Source of the DNA: Nocardia pseudobrasiliensis NBRC 108224
GTDB taxonomy: Bacteria; Actinomycetota; Actinomycetes; Mycobacteriales; Mycobacteriaceae
Length of the DNA stretch: 64,000 nucleotides
Assembly (NCBI RefSeq): GCF_001613105.1
Contig: NZ_BDBS01000001.1
Coordinates: forward strand, 124,001 to 188,000
Direction: 5' to 3'
The translations under genes were made by a program, and so were the position numbers. The notes under the pieces were generated by a model. It searched no databases. It had not been told where the DNA came from and saw only the letters and a list, made by a program, of their open reading frames with translations. Position 1 is the stretch's first letter. The number at the start of each line of letters is the position of its first letter. This document shows positions 11,161 to 20,257 of this stretch, piece after piece.

Positions 11161-12458
11161 CGCGCCGCTCCTTCACCGAAAAGCATTGCCTCCCAAAGGG
11201 AAACGAAATTCGGCAGGGTTTTGGCGGTGGTGCCGATGTCCTCGATCTCCACGCCCGGCACTCGCAGGCCCAGGATCGCGCCCGCGGTGGCCATGCGGTG
11301 GTCGGCGTAGGAGTGCCACCGGCCGCCGTGCAGTTCGGTCGGCACGATGTGCAGGCCGTCCTCTGTCTCGGTGACCTTGCCGCCCAACCGATTGATCTCG
11401 GTGGACAGCGCCGCCAGGCGGTCGGTCTCGTGGCCGCGCAGATGCGCGATGCCGCGCAGGCGCGACGGGGAATCGGCCAGGGCGGCCAGGGCCGCGACGG
11501 TCGGGGTCAGTTCGCCGACATCGTGCAGGTCGATATCGATACCGGCCAGGCGTTCCGGCCCGCGCACGGTCAGCCTGCCGTCGAAGCGCCGGGCCTCGGC
11601 GCCCATGCGTACCAGGATCTCCCGGATGACATCGCCCGGCTGGGTGGTCAGCTGCGGCCAGTGCGGTATGACCATCTGGCCACCGGTTACCGCGGCCGCG
11701 GCCAGGAACGGCGTGGCATTGGACAGATCGGGTTCGATCTCCCAGTCGACGGCGTGAATCGGGCCGGGCTCGACCGTCCAGACCTGTTCGGCCCGTACGT
11801 CCTCGGGCGCGTCGACCCGCACATCGGCCTGGCGCAGCATCTGCACGGTCATCTCGATATGCGGCATCGATGGCAGCTGCCCCCCTTGATGCCGCACGGT
11901 CACACCCTGTACGAAGCGGGCCGCCGACAGCAGCAGCCCCGAGACGAACTGCGAGGAGCCGGAGGCATCGATGGTGACCGGCCCGCCGCGCAGCGAACCA
12001 TTGCCGTGCACGACGAACGGCAGCGAGTTCCCGTCGATCTCGACTCCGAGGCTGCGCAGCGCGTCGAGAATGGTGTTCAGCGGCCGTGACCGCGCCTGCT
12101 CATCCCCGAAGAACGCCACATCTCCGTGTGCGAGCGCCGCGGCGGGCGGCAGAAACCGCATGATCGTCCCGGCCAGACCGCAGTCGACGGTCGCGCTGCC
12201 GAGGGTCGCGGCGGGAGTGACGGTGAGAGTGTCCGCGTCACCGGTGATTTCGGCACCCATGCTCCGCAGCGCCGCGATCATCAGGTTGGTATCCCGACTG
12301 CGCAACGCCCCGGTGAGCGTCGACGGCCGATCCGCGAGCGCCGCCAGGATCAGCGCCCGATTGGTAATGGATTTCGACCCGGGCAGCGTCACGGTCGCAT
12401 GCACGGGCTGTTCGGTATGGGGCGCGGGCCAGAAACTCACCGGTCCATCTTCGCTCAT
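11157..12458 (-). CDS. aroA: 3-phosphoshikimate 1-carboxyvinyltransferase (EPSP synthase)
   Basis: Shikimate-pathway enzyme joining phosphoenolpyruvate to shikimate-3-phosphate. The 433 residues show [11 protein letters not shown] near residue 26, the [13 protein letters not shown] segment, the catalytic-site HSYADHRMA and the C-terminal TLPNFVSLW. Start ATG 12458 ([14 protein letters not shown]) has GGAAG 5 bases upstream; ATGs at 12473 and 12485 are alternatives. It overlaps rsgA by 4 bases, so the two are likely translated together. Confidence 0.96.
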   Translation of the reverse strand: MSEDGPVSFWPAPHTEQPVHATVTLPGSKSITNRALILAALADRPSTLTGALRSRDTNLMIAALRSMGAEITGDADTLTVTPAATLGSATVDCGLAGTIMRFLPPAAALAHGDVAFFGDEQARSRPLNTILDALRSLGVEIDGNSLPFVVHGNGSLRGGPVTIDASGSSQFVSGLLLSAARFVQGVTVRHQGGQLPSMPHIEMTVQMLRQADVRVDAPEDVRAEQVWTVEPGPIHAVDWEIEPDLSNATPFLAAAAVTGGQMVIPHWPQLTTQPGDVIREILVRMGAEARRFDGRLTVRGPERLAGIDIDLHDVGELTPTVAALAALADSPSRLRGIAHLRGHETDRLAALSTEINRLGGKVTETEDGLHIVPTELHGGRWHSYADHRMATAGAILGLRVPGVEIEDIGTTAKTLPNFVSLWEAMLFGEGAAR

Positions 12459-12505
12459 GACAGCTTCCGGCATCCGGGTGGTCATGAAGTTGTAGCCTGC
12501 CCGGC

Positions 12506-13159
12506 TCAGAATTCGAGGTCGGACCAGGGGATGGTGATGGGGAAGGGGTGGTCGAACTGGACGCCGTCGGCATCGGCTTGGGTCCACTCGCCGACCAGAA
12601 GGTAGTTGGCCGGATATAGCGGGTGCACACCCTCGGGAAGATCGCCGGGCTGGGTTTCGAGGCCATAGGCTTTGACGACCTCGATGGCGCTGCTCTCGCG
12701 GGCGAGCGCAACTTCCCAGTACCACGGGATCCCGGCACTGGCGTAGCGGGCTTTCTTGGCTTCGACGATGGTTTGGGTGTTGGACGGTGACAGCACCTCG
12801 CCGACCAAGGCGACATCCACCGATCGGATGTCCTGATAGGGACCGGACAGACAGCGGTACACCAGGAAATCTGGCGTGACGAAGTCGGATTTGCCGCTCG
12901 CACCGAAGAAGACGTTGCTTTCCAGGTCGACACGCCAACAATGCTCGGTTTGGGTCGACATATCCTTACGTGCGCAGGACTCGAACCCGTTCGTCAGCCG
13001 GCGCATGAATGTCTGGTGCTCGGCAGGGCCTCGACGTAGCCACACCACCCGCCCCTCCCACAGCTCGATCTGCTCCGCGATCTCTTCGGGAAGTCGCTCC
13101 AGTTCCTCCCAGGTCATGTACTCGGGGAGGTCGGGCTGCTCGACGTGTGGGGCGGCCAT
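12506..13159 (-). CDS. Uma2-family putative nuclease (DUF820)
   Basis: 217-residue protein of the Uma2 group, which has a PD-(D/E)xK restriction-endonuclease fold. Seen are the N-terminal [12 protein letters not shown], then [20 protein letters not shown] and a following [16 protein letters not shown] segment, which give the D, E and K positions of the fold. The biological role of Uma2 proteins is unclear. The TAGCAT -10 element 6 bases before ATG 13159 suggests leaderless expression. It is upstream of and parallel to aroA, and probably an insertion into the backbone. Confidence 0.85.
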   Translation of the reverse strand: MAAPHVEQPDLPEYMTWEELERLPEEIAEQIELWEGRVVWLRRGPAEHQTFMRRLTNGFESCARKDMSTQTEHCWRVDLESNVFFGASGKSDFVTPDFLVYRCLSGPYQDIRSVDVALVGEVLSPSNTQTIVEAKKARYASAGIPWYWEVALARESSAIEVVKAYGLETQPGDLPEGVHPLYPANYLLVGEWTQADADGVQFDHPFPITIPWSDLEF

Positions 13160-13224
13160 GGCTCAATGCTAGCCGAAACCCGGTGCGACCAGCCGGTTTA
13201 CCGGTGGCCGGACCGGACACGAAC

Positions 13225-14733
13225 TTACTTGTGCCGACCGTGGATCAGCGGGACCACCTTGCGGAGGAGGTTCATGGTGCGGTCGGTGCGGGTGTAGCTG
13301 AGCAGGGCCATGCCGGGGACGGCGAAGCGCTGGACGGCGATCGAGTGGGGGCTCGTGAATTCCAGGAGGCCGGGGGCGCCGTGGATGCGGCCGATGCCGG
13401 AGTCGCCTACGCCGCCGAAGGGCAGGGCCGAGATGGCGGCGAAGCCGAGGACCGAGTTGACCGAGGTGGCGCCCGCGCGCAGGCGGCGGGCGATCTCCAG
13501 GCCGCGTTTGCGGGAGAAGACCGTGGAGCCGAGGCCGTATTTATTGCTGTTGGCCAGTTCGACCGCCTCGTCGATACCGGTGACCGTGCGGATGGTGACC
13601 GTAGGGCCGAAGGTCTCCTCGCAGACCGCCTCCGAGCTCTCGTCGGCGTCGACCAGGACGACCGGCTCGATGTAGTTGCCCTTGATCGACTCCGGCCCGC
13701 CGAGCACCGCGGTGCCGCCCTTCTTCAGGGCGTCCTCGATGTGGCGGCGCACGATATCGATCTGGCTCGGCATGGTCATCGGGCCGTAGGAGGCCTTGCT
13801 GTCCGAGCCGGGGTGGATATCGGTGAGGATGCGCTTGACCTCGGCGATGAATTCGCCGCTAATCGACTTGTCGACATAGACCCGCTCGACGCCCGCGCAG
13901 GTCTGGCCGCTGTTCATGGTCGCGCCGTAGGCGACCGCGTCGGCGGCGGCCTTGATATCGGCGTCGGCGGCCACGATCACCGCGTCCTTGCCGCCGCATT
14001 CGAGCAGGACGGGAGTCAGCGTTTCGGCCGCGGCGGCCATGATCTTCTTGCCGGTGGCGGTGGAGCCGGTGAAGGCGATCTTGTTCACGCCCGCGTTCAC
14101 CAGGGCCGCGCCGGTCGCGCCGTAGCCGTTGATCGTGGCGAAAACGCCCTCGGGCAGTTCGGGATTCGCCTCGGCGAACAGGGCGGCCAGGAAATTGCCG
14201 ATCCCCGTGGAGTATTCGCTCGGCTTGAACACCACGGCATTGCCCGCGGCCAGCGCGTAGGCGATCGAACCGTTGGGGGTGTAGACCGGGTAGTTCCACG
14301 GGCCGATCACGCCGACCACGCCCAGCGGACGCTGCTCGATATAGGCGGCGAAATTGGACATCAGCGCGCCGGGGGAGACCTTCTTGGGCTTCAGCACCTT
14401 CTCGGCATTGTTCGCGGCCCACTTGATGTGTTCGAGGGCCAGCATCAATTCCAGGAAGGCGTCGTCGCGCGGCTTGCCGTTCTCGGCATGGATGAGATCG
14501 CAGAATTCCTCGGAGCGGGCGACGATGCGACTGCCCCAGCGCAGCAGATGGCGCTTGCGATCGGCATAGCTCAGCCGACCCCAGACCGCGGCGGCACTGC
14601 GAGCGGTGGCGACGGCGGCCGCGACCGCCTGCTCATCGGCGATCGGATGGCTGGCGATGGTTTCACCCGTGGCCGGGTTGACCGAGGTCAGCGTGGTCTC
14701 GCGGGTGACGGCGGTGGACTCGGTGGTGGACAT
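13225..14733 (-). CDS. Aldehyde dehydrogenase family protein
   Basis: 502-residue aldehyde dehydrogenase unrelated to the one at 5.3-6.7 kb in close detail. It has GPWNYPV, FTGSTATGKK, LLECGGKD (general base E) and SGQTCAGVERV (nucleophile C). The hydrophobic C-terminal tail after the catalytic domain (FAVPGMALLSYTRTDRTMNLLRKVVPLI) resembles membrane-associated fatty or coniferyl aldehyde dehydrogenases. I chose ATG 14733; the frame opens 45 bases further. The substrate is unknown. It is divergent from the SRAP gene. Confidence 0.92.
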   Translation of the reverse strand: MSTTESTAVTRETTLTSVNPATGETIASHPIADEQAVAAAVATARSAAAVWGRLSYADRKRHLLRWGSRIVARSEEFCDLIHAENGKPRDDAFLELMLALEHIKWAANNAEKVLKPKKVSPGALMSNFAAYIEQRPLGVVGVIGPWNYPVYTPNGSIAYALAAGNAVVFKPSEYSTGIGNFLAALFAEANPELPEGVFATINGYGATGAALVNAGVNKIAFTGSTATGKKIMAAAAETLTPVLLECGGKDAVIVAADADIKAAADAVAYGATMNSGQTCAGVERVYVDKSISGEFIAEVKRILTDIHPGSDSKASYGPMTMPSQIDIVRRHIEDALKKGGTAVLGGPESIKGNYIEPVVLVDADESSEAVCEETFGPTVTIRTVTGIDEAVELANSNKYGLGSTVFSRKRGLEIARRLRAGATSVNSVLGFAAISALPFGGVGDSGIGRIHGAPGLLEFTSPHSIAVQRFAVPGMALLSYTRTDRTMNLLRKVVPLIHGRHK

Positions 14734-14877
14734 TTCTCGGCGACCCCTAGTGAGACGGTTACGGCACGAAGTTCTCACACCATAGATGTGATGTCAATTG
14801 CCTTCAGTTGCATTTCCGGCCATCTTTCCGTCGTTTCGGTCAACCACTTGTCGGTACCCGGTGGCAGCATGGGGTTC

Positions 14878-15660
14878 ATGTGCGGCAGATACGCGACCAC
14901 GGCGAATCCGGCCAGGCTGGCCGCCGAGCTCGATGCCATCGACGAGACCGACTCCGGGGATCGCCCCGACGCCGGTCCCAATTACAACGTGGCGCCGACC
15001 AATCAGGTGCTCACGGTCGTCGAGCGCCACGATCGCGACCATCCGGACGACGATCCGCGGCTGCGGGTGCGGCGCATGCGCTGGGGCCTGATCCCCGTGT
15101 GGACCAAGGCCGCCGAACCGGGAGTCCCGGTCAAGGGCAAACCGCTGTTCAACGCCCGCGCCGACAAGGCCGCCACCACCGCCTCGTTCCGCGACGCGGT
15201 GAAGCGGCGGCGCTGTCTGGTACCGATGGACGGCTGGTACGAATGGCTGGTCGAGGGCCAGACCGATAAGGGCAAGGCGATCAAGCAGCCCTATTTCATG
15301 TCCCATGCCGACGGCTCGCGGCTCTATATGGCCGGACTGTGGTCGACCTGGCGCGACAAGGAGACGCCGCAGATGCGGCCGCTGCTGTCGTGCACGATCC
15401 TCACCACCGACGCGATCGGCGATCTGACCAAGATTCACGACCGCATGCCGCTGCCGATGCCGCGCGAACACTGGGACGCCTGGCTGGATCCGGACCACCC
15501 CGCCCCGCTGGAACTGCTGGAAACGCCTCCGGTGGAATGGATTTCCGATATCGTCGCCCGTCCGGTGTCGCCGCTGGTGAACAGCGTGCGCAACAACGGC
15601 CCGGAACTGCTGGCCGATACCTCGCACAGCGAACAGGCCGGTCAGATCAGTCTGATCTGA
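14878..15660 (+). CDS. SRAP-domain abasic-site protein (YedK/HMCES family)
   Basis: 260-residue protein that covalently captures abasic sites in single-stranded DNA. The catalytic Cys2 is exposed after removal of Met (MCGRYATT). NYNVAPTNQ, FNARADKA, the GWYEW glutamate and IHDRMPL histidine are also present. I placed the start at ATG 14878, directly before the catalytic cysteine; upstream in-frame codons, including ATG 14869, would bury it. This is the homologue of mycobacterial Rv3226c in the same neighbourhood. Confidence 0.95.
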   Translation: MCGRYATTANPARLAAELDAIDETDSGDRPDAGPNYNVAPTNQVLTVVERHDRDHPDDDPRLRVRRMRWGLIPVWTKAAEPGVPVKGKPLFNARADKAATTASFRDAVKRRRCLVPMDGWYEWLVEGQTDKGKAIKQPYFMSHADGSRLYMAGLWSTWRDKETPQMRPLLSCTILTTDAIGDLTKIHDRMPLPMPREHWDAWLDPDHPAPLELLETPPVEWISDIVARPVSPLVNSVRNNGPELLADTSHSEQAGQISLI

Positions 15661-15664
15661 CCGG
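15638..15664. terminator. Hairpin spanning the SRAP stop codon
   Basis: Perfect 12-bp inverted repeat (CCGGTCAGATCA, loop GTC, TGATCTGACCGG) that includes the stop codon of the SRAP gene. It lies between two convergent genes. There is no clear T run, so it is only a possible terminator. Confidence 0.45.
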
Positions 15665-15672
15665 TCCGGTCG

Positions 15673-15963
15673 TCACATATCGCAGCGGACCGCCGAGACC
15701 GCCACGCTGAGGCCGCATTTCACCACGCTCGCGCCGAGATCGACGAGTTTGGTGGTCAGGCTGCCGCCGAACTTCTCGGCCTTCTCCGCCTGTTTACCGG
15801 GTTCCTGTGCGGCCCTACCCGGTCCGGGACCACCCATGGGGTAATTCGAATCCACCGGTGTCACGGTCGCCGGGGCCGCGACCGCGATACCGGATCCCAT
15901 GGCTAGCAGGGCACCGCCCGACACAGCGACGATCATGGTGCGGAAACGGTGTCGATCGGACAT
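15673..15963 (-). CDS. Small secreted protein of unknown function
   Basis: 96 residues. A Sec signal peptide is clear: basic MSDRHRFR, hydrophobic core MIVAVSGGALLAMGSGIAVA, and a cleavage site near APA at about residue 31. The mature part is about 65 residues with a Pro/Gly-rich start, a charged GKQAEKAEKFG stretch and two cysteines near the end (KCGLSV, RCDM) that could form a disulfide. I do not recognise a family. It is convergent with the SRAP gene and has no obvious operon partner. Confidence 0.65.
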   Translation of the reverse strand: MSDRHRFRTMIVAVSGGALLAMGSGIAVAAPATVTPVDSNYPMGGPGPGRAAQEPGKQAEKAEKFGGSLTTKLVDLGASVVKCGLSVAVSAVRCDM

Positions 15964-16077
15964 GTCGCATCACATCCTCGGGTCGAACGAATCTGGCCCG
16001 ATAAGTAAGGCATACGCGCGCGGTCGTTTTGGGTGATTTGCGCGTTTATTGCCCGTGACCCCGGCGTGTCCGGATAC

Positions 16078-16115
16078 GGGAAGACGGCCCCACTTCGCAG
16101 TGGAGCCGCCTTCCC
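16078..16115. terminator. Terminator of the DHA2 efflux gene
   Basis: Seventeen-base arms (GGGAAGACGGCCCCACT, loop TCGC, AGTGGAGCCGCCTTCCC) pair with two mismatches. It lies just beyond the stop codon of the efflux gene. Confidence 0.7.
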
Positions 16116-16124
16116 CGGCGGATA

Positions 16125-17816
16125 TCAGATCGGCTGGGCCGTGGCCACCTCGCGTTCGTTCGCCTCGGATCCGGCCTGGATGCCGCCCGCGGTGCGCAGC
16201 GGCACCTCCTTCCAGAACAGCACCAGGACCAGGGCCAGGGCCGCGATGCCGGTGACCGACAGGAATACCGTCGACATCGAATCGGCGAAGCCAACCTTGA
16301 ACGGCCGGGCCAGCGTCGGATTCAGCTGCTGGATCACCGAACTGTCGTTGAGCACGCCGCCGGCGGCCGAGACGTCGTGGGCGGCAAGACCCTTCGACAG
16401 CGCGGCATCGGCCGGATTGGCGCTGTGCACACCCTCGGCGACGGCCTGCTGGAACGCCGGCTGCGAGGCCGAGGACTGCAGTTGGTTACCGATGTTCGGG
16501 GTCAGCTGGGCGAACAGGATGGACAGGAACACCGCCACGCCCAGGGTGCCGCCGATCTGCCGGAAGAAGGTCGCGGCTGCGGTGGACACGCCCATATCCT
16601 TGGGCGGCAACGCGTTCTGCAGTGCCAGGGTCAGCGGCTGCATCAGATTACCCAGGCCAAGACCGGTGATCGCCATGAAGATCATCACCAGCCACAGCTG
16701 GCTGTCGGCGGTCACGAAGTGCAGCAGGAACAGACCCAGCGTCAGCAGTGCCGCGCCGATCAGCGGGAAGGCCCGATAGCGCCCGGTCCGCGAGATGGTC
16801 TGACCGGCCACGATCGAGCCGAACATCATGCCCATCACCATCGGCAGCATCTGCAGACCCGCCACGGTCGGACTCGAACCGCGCACCACCTGCAGGTACT
16901 GCGGGATCAGGCTGATGCCACCGAACATGGCCGCACCGACCACGAACGAGATGAGCACGCCCAGGGCGAAGGTCGAATTCCTGAACATCCGCAGCGGGAT
17001 CAGCGCCGCGTCACCCAGTTTGGCCTCGACCGCGACGAAGCTGAGCACGCCCAGCACGCCGATCACGTAGCAGAGCACCGAATTGATACTGCCCCAACCC
17101 CATTCGCGACCCTGCTCGGCCACGACCAGTAGCGGCACGATGCCGACGGCCAGCATGAGCACGCCCCACCAGTCGATACGAACGCCCGGATGCGGCCGCT
17201 TCGGCAGGCGCAGCACCTTGGTCACCACGGCCAGCGCGAGCACGCCGACCGGCACGTTCACCAGGAACACCCAGCGCCAACCGGTGATGCCCAGCAGATC
17301 TCCCTGACCGGCGAACAGGCCGCCGAGCACCGGGCCGACCACGCTCGAGGTGCCGAACACCGCGAGGAAATAGCCCTGGTAGCGGGCGCGTTCACGCGGG
17401 CTGACGATATCGCCCATGATGGTCAGCGCCAGTGACATCAGACCACCCGCGCCCAGGCCCTGCAGCGCGCGGAAGGCGGCCAATTCGTACATCGACTGCG
17501 CGAACGAACAGGCCAGCGAGCCGATCACGAAGATCGTGATGGCCGCGAGGTAGAACGGCTTACGGCCGTACATATCGGACAATTTGCCGTAGAGCGGGGT
17601 CGCGAGGGTCGCGGTGATCAGATAGGCGGTGGTCACCCAGGCCTGCAGGGAGTAGCCCTGCAGATCGTCGGCGATGGTGCGGATGGCGGTCGACACGATG
17701 GTCTGGTCGAGTGCGGCCAGCAGCATGCCGAGCATCAGGCCGCTCATGATCACCAGGATCTGGCGGTGGGTGAAACCGGATGCCTCCGATCTCGGTTCTT
17801 CGATGGTTGTCGTCAC
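16125..17816 (-). CDS. DHA2-family (14-TMS) drug-efflux MFS transporter
   Basis: 563-residue permease of the EmrB/QacA type. Visible are ALDQTIVSTAIRTIADDL (motif D1), GKLSDMYGRKP (motif A), GLGAGGLMSLAL, and the motif C-like SSVVGPVLGGLFAG. The large loop before the last span is usual for DHA2 proteins. Start GTG 17816 overlaps the stop of the upstream marR gene by 4 bases (GTGA), so it is regulated and translated with it. It likely exports lipophilic drugs; no substrate can be named. Confidence 0.93.
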   Translation of the reverse strand: MTTTIEEPRSEASGFTHRQILVIMSGLMLGMLLAALDQTIVSTAIRTIADDLQGYSLQAWVTTAYLITATLATPLYGKLSDMYGRKPFYLAAITIFVIGSLACSFAQSMYELAAFRALQGLGAGGLMSLALTIMGDIVSPRERARYQGYFLAVFGTSSVVGPVLGGLFAGQGDLLGITGWRWVFLVNVPVGVLALAVVTKVLRLPKRPHPGVRIDWWGVLMLAVGIVPLLVVAEQGREWGWGSINSVLCYVIGVLGVLSFVAVEAKLGDAALIPLRMFRNSTFALGVLISFVVGAAMFGGISLIPQYLQVVRGSSPTVAGLQMLPMVMGMMFGSIVAGQTISRTGRYRAFPLIGAALLTLGLFLLHFVTADSQLWLVMIFMAITGLGLGNLMQPLTLALQNALPPKDMGVSTAAATFFRQIGGTLGVAVFLSILFAQLTPNIGNQLQSSASQPAFQQAVAEGVHSANPADAALSKGLAAHDVSAAGGVLNDSSVIQQLNPTLARPFKVGFADSMSTVFLSVTGIAALALVLVLFWKEVPLRTAGGIQAGSEANEREVATAQPI

Positions 17817-18310
17817 GAATCTTTCTCCGTCGCAGAGTTTTCGGAAGTCGGGGGAGTCAGGATGGCGGGCCGGGCGGCCTCGTAGTCGTCGACGAATCGG
17901 TGCAGCAGTCTCCCCAGCAGTGCGCGTTCGTCGTGGTCCCAGTTCGCCATGACCCGATCCAGGGTCTGATTGCGGCGCCGGCGGATCTCCGCGGCGACCT
18001 CCCGGCCGGCATCGGTGACGACCAGAACGCTGGCCCGCCCGTCGGCCGGATCGGCCCGACGTTCGATCAGTCCGCGTTTGACCAGGTGCGCGACCTGGCG
18101 GCTGATCGTGGAGGCGTCGGAGTAGAGGGCGTCGGCCAGGGCTCCCGAACGCATCGGGCCGTCGCAGAGCAACCGGAAGATGATTCCGTAGGCCGCGACC
18201 TCGATCTCACCGCCGGATATCGCGGCGATCTGCGCCTGGGTGCGTTCGCGAATCTTGCCGAGCCGGATCAGCTGCTGGGCGATCTGGTCGATCACCGCGT
18301 CGCTGTCCAT
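17813..18310 (-). CDS. MarR-family regulator
   Basis: 165-residue winged-helix regulator. The recognition helix region SGALADALYSDASTISRQVAHLVKRG and the wing RRADPADGRASVLVVTDAG are typical of MarR. It is the first gene of a two-gene operon with the DHA2 exporter. Two copies of TTGTACGMAGCAA lie upstream (18343-18355 and 18377-18389), so autoregulation that is relieved by an exported compound is likely. Confidence 0.92.
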   Translation of the reverse strand: MDSDAVIDQIAQQLIRLGKIRERTQAQIAAISGGEIEVAAYGIIFRLLCDGPMRSGALADALYSDASTISRQVAHLVKRGLIERRADPADGRASVLVVTDAGREVAAEIRRRRNQTLDRVMANWDHDERALLGRLLHRFVDDYEAARPAILTPPTSENSATEKDS

Positions 18311-18339
18311 GGGTCTGTCGCCTCCTTGTGCGGGTCAAC

Positions 18340-18389
18340 TGCTTGTACGAAGCAATTGGTTGTATCTGACAAGTAGTTGTACGCAGCAA
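18340..18389. promoter_or_regulatory. Repeated operator motif before marR
   Basis: The 13-mer TTGTACGAAGCAA at 18343 returns as TTGTACGCAGCAA at 18377, 34 bases away. The first copy sits in TGCTT-GTACG-AAGCA (18340-18354), a perfect 5-base inverted repeat. It is the likely binding region of the MarR protein. Confidence 0.65.
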
Positions 18390-18449
18390 GTATGCCGAGA
18401 TATTCCCCCGACAGGCAAGTAGTTTTTCTGTGACCTGAATCGTGCCTGG

Positions 18450-18944
18450 TCAGCCCTGGATCACCGGGGCGGTCACCGCCTTGGTGAGCCGGATCAGATC
18501 CGCGGGGGCAAGTTCGATCTCGAGGCCGCGGCGGCCCGCACTGCACAGCATGCGGTCCCAGTTCAGCGCCGAGGCATCGATCACGGTGGGCAGCAGGCGC
18601 TTCTGGCCCAGCGGCGAGATACCGCCCAGGACATAGCCGGTGATGCGTTCGGCCTTGGCTCGGTCGGCCATCGCGGCCTTGGGAACGCCGAGCGCGGCCG
18701 CGGCGGCCTTGAGCGACAAGGTGTTCGGCACCGGCAGCACGGCGACCGCGAGGCTACCGGTGGACAGCTCGATCACCAGCGTCTTGAAGATCTGCTCGGC
18801 CAGCACGCCCAGCTGTTCGGCCAGTGCCGCGACGGCCTCGGCGCCGAAGGAGTCGCTGCGCGGATCGTGGGGGTAGGCGTGCACGCGGTGGTCGGTCTTC
18901 GTTTGGGTCAGAACCCGGATCGCCTGGGTCGATGCACCTGCCAT
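18450..18944 (-). CDS. ybaK: Cys-tRNA(Pro)/Cys-tRNA(Cys) deacylase YbaK
   Basis: 164-residue editing protein that hydrolyses cysteine mischarged on tRNA-Pro. The YbaK fold shows QIFKTLVIE (the conserved lysine), AVLPVPNTLSLKAAAAALG and GYVLGGISPLGQKRLLPTVID. Start ATG 18944 follows TAATCT by 7 bases, a leaderless arrangement. It is divergent from sigH, the neighbour it also has in mycobacteria. Confidence 0.93.
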   Translation of the reverse strand: MAGASTQAIRVLTQTKTDHRVHAYPHDPRSDSFGAEAVAALAEQLGVLAEQIFKTLVIELSTGSLAVAVLPVPNTLSLKAAAAALGVPKAAMADRAKAERITGYVLGGISPLGQKRLLPTVIDASALNWDRMLCSAGRRGLEIELAPADLIRLTKAVTAPVIQG

Positions 18945-18999
18945 GCGGGTCAGATTAGGTGCCCCGGCCGGTCGGGCCCAAAGCATTTACGCCTTGCGT

Positions 19000-19025
19000 G
19001 GGAACACAGCGAAGCCCCGGCATGT
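19000..19025 (+). promoter_or_regulatory. SigH-type promoter of sigH
   Basis: GGGAACA (19000-19006), a 16-base spacer and GTT (19023-19025) match the known SigH/SigR consensus GGGAAYA-N16-18-GTT. It lies upstream of both possible sigH starts, so sigH is probably autoregulated under thiol stress. Confidence 0.75.
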
Positions 19026-19078
19026 TGCATGCCATACGCAGCACAGCCCACCCAGCGAGACCCCGAAGGAGTGTGCCG

Positions 19079-19885
19079 GTGACCGTTCTGGTCGATGAAC
19101 GCCCGGTGGCCCCCGTCACCGGATTCCTGCTGCCCACCCCGCTCGCGGTAGATTCGAAAGCTACGGCGATCGAAGGGATGGGCGTGACGAGCGACGACGA
19201 TTTGGCGGCCGGCATCGACGAGCCCGATGACCCGGCCATCGATGACGATTTCGCGGATGACGAGCCGGGTGCGCGCAGCAATTCGAGTGAGACGGAACTG
19301 GCCGAGCGGTTCGAGCGCGACGCGCTCCCGCTGCTGGATCAGCTCTACGGCGCGGCCCTGCGGATGACCCGCAATCCGGCCGATGCCGAGGATCTGGTGC
19401 AGGAGACCTTCGCCAAGGCGTTCCAGGGCTTCCGATCCTTCCGCGAGGGCACCAATCTGCGTGCCTGGCTGTACCGGATCCTGACCAACACCTATATCAA
19501 CTCCTATCGCAAGAAGCAGCGCCAGCCCGCGCAGTATCCGACCGACGAGATCACCGACTGGCAACTGGCCTCTACGGCCGAGCACACCTCGACGGGTCTG
19601 CGCTCGGCGGAGATGGAGGCGCTCGAGGCGCTACCCGACGACGACATCAAGGCCGCCCTGCAGTCCCTTCCGGAGGAGTTCCGGATGGCGGTGTACTACG
19701 CCGATGTGGAGGGCTTCCCCTACAAGGAGATCGCCGACATCATGGGGACCCCGATCGGTACGGTCATGTCCCGTCTGCACCGCGGCCGCAAGCAGCTCAA
19801 GACCCTGCTGGCCGACGTGGCGCACGAACGTGGATTCGATCGGAACCGAGCGGGCGAGGGCACGCGTCAGGAGGTAACCCAGTGA
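19079..19885 (+). CDS. sigH: ECF sigma factor SigH (thiol/heat stress)
   Basis: Group 4 sigma factor. Region 2 ([40 protein letters not shown]) and region 4 ([38 protein letters not shown]) closely match my memory of mycobacterial SigH. Two starts are possible: GTG 19079 with AAGGAG 7 bases upstream (268 residues) and GTG 19184 with AAGGG 6 bases upstream (233 residues). The second is closer to the mycobacterial length. The stop overlaps the start of the anti-sigma gene rshA. Confidence 0.95.
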   Translation: MTVLVDERPVAPVTGFLLPTPLAVDSKATAIEGMGVTSDDDLAAGIDEPDDPAIDDDFADDEPGARSNSSETELAERFERDALPLLDQLYGAALRMTRNPADAEDLVQETFAKAFQGFRSFREGTNLRAWLYRILTNTYINSYRKKQRQPAQYPTDEITDWQLASTAEHTSTGLRSAEMEALEALPDDDIKAALQSLPEEFRMAVYYADVEGFPYKEIADIMGTPIGTVMSRLHRGRKQLKTLLADVAHERGFDRNRAGEGTRQEVTQ

Positions 19886-20172
19886 GCGGCGGTGACAAGG
19901 ACATGGAACTGGACTGCACGGCGGTGCTCGCCGACGTCTGGCTCATGCTCGACGGCGAATGCGACGACGCGACCCGCGAGCGGTTGCGCCATCACATGGA
20001 CCACTGCTCCCCGTGCATCGAGGCCTACGGCCTGGAGGAGAAGCTCAAGCGTCTGCTGCACACCAAATGCGGCGGCGACCGCGCGCCGGAGGGATTGCGG
20101 GAGCGGCTCACGCTGGAGATCCGTAAATCGGTGACGATCACCGAGACGACGATCGAAACCAAAGAGGTCTAG
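19882..20172 (+). CDS. rshA: Zinc anti-sigma factor RshA
   Basis: 96-residue redox-sensing anti-sigma factor that holds SigH inactive until its thiols are oxidised. The ZAS motif HxxxCxxC is intact (H38, C42, C45 in [10 protein letters not shown]), with a further C27. Start GTG 19882 overlaps the sigH stop by 4 bases (GTGA), so the two proteins are made in balance. Confidence 0.95.
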   Translation: MSGGDKDMELDCTAVLADVWLMLDGECDDATRERLRHHMDHCSPCIEAYGLEEKLKRLLHTKCGGDRAPEGLRERLTLEIRKSVTITETTIETKEV

Positions 20173-20187
20173 TCCGAGAAACAAGCA

Positions 20188-20219
20188 GAGCGGCACGCCA
20201 TCGAATTGGCGTGCCGCTC
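20188..20219. terminator. Terminator of sigH-rshA
   Basis: Perfect 12-bp stem (GAGCGGCACGCC / GGCGTGCCGCTC) with an 8-base loop, followed by TTTT. It lies between rshA and the convergent bL37 gene. Confidence 0.85.
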
Positions 20220-20257
20220 AGTGCTTTTACGAGGCGCCGCGGATGGGCGCCGACCAC

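Noticed and set aside
13009..14877. Long plus-strand frame in front of the SRAP gene
   Set aside because: It lies opposite the aldehyde dehydrogenase gene, and the SRAP catalytic cysteine must directly follow the start Met at 14878.
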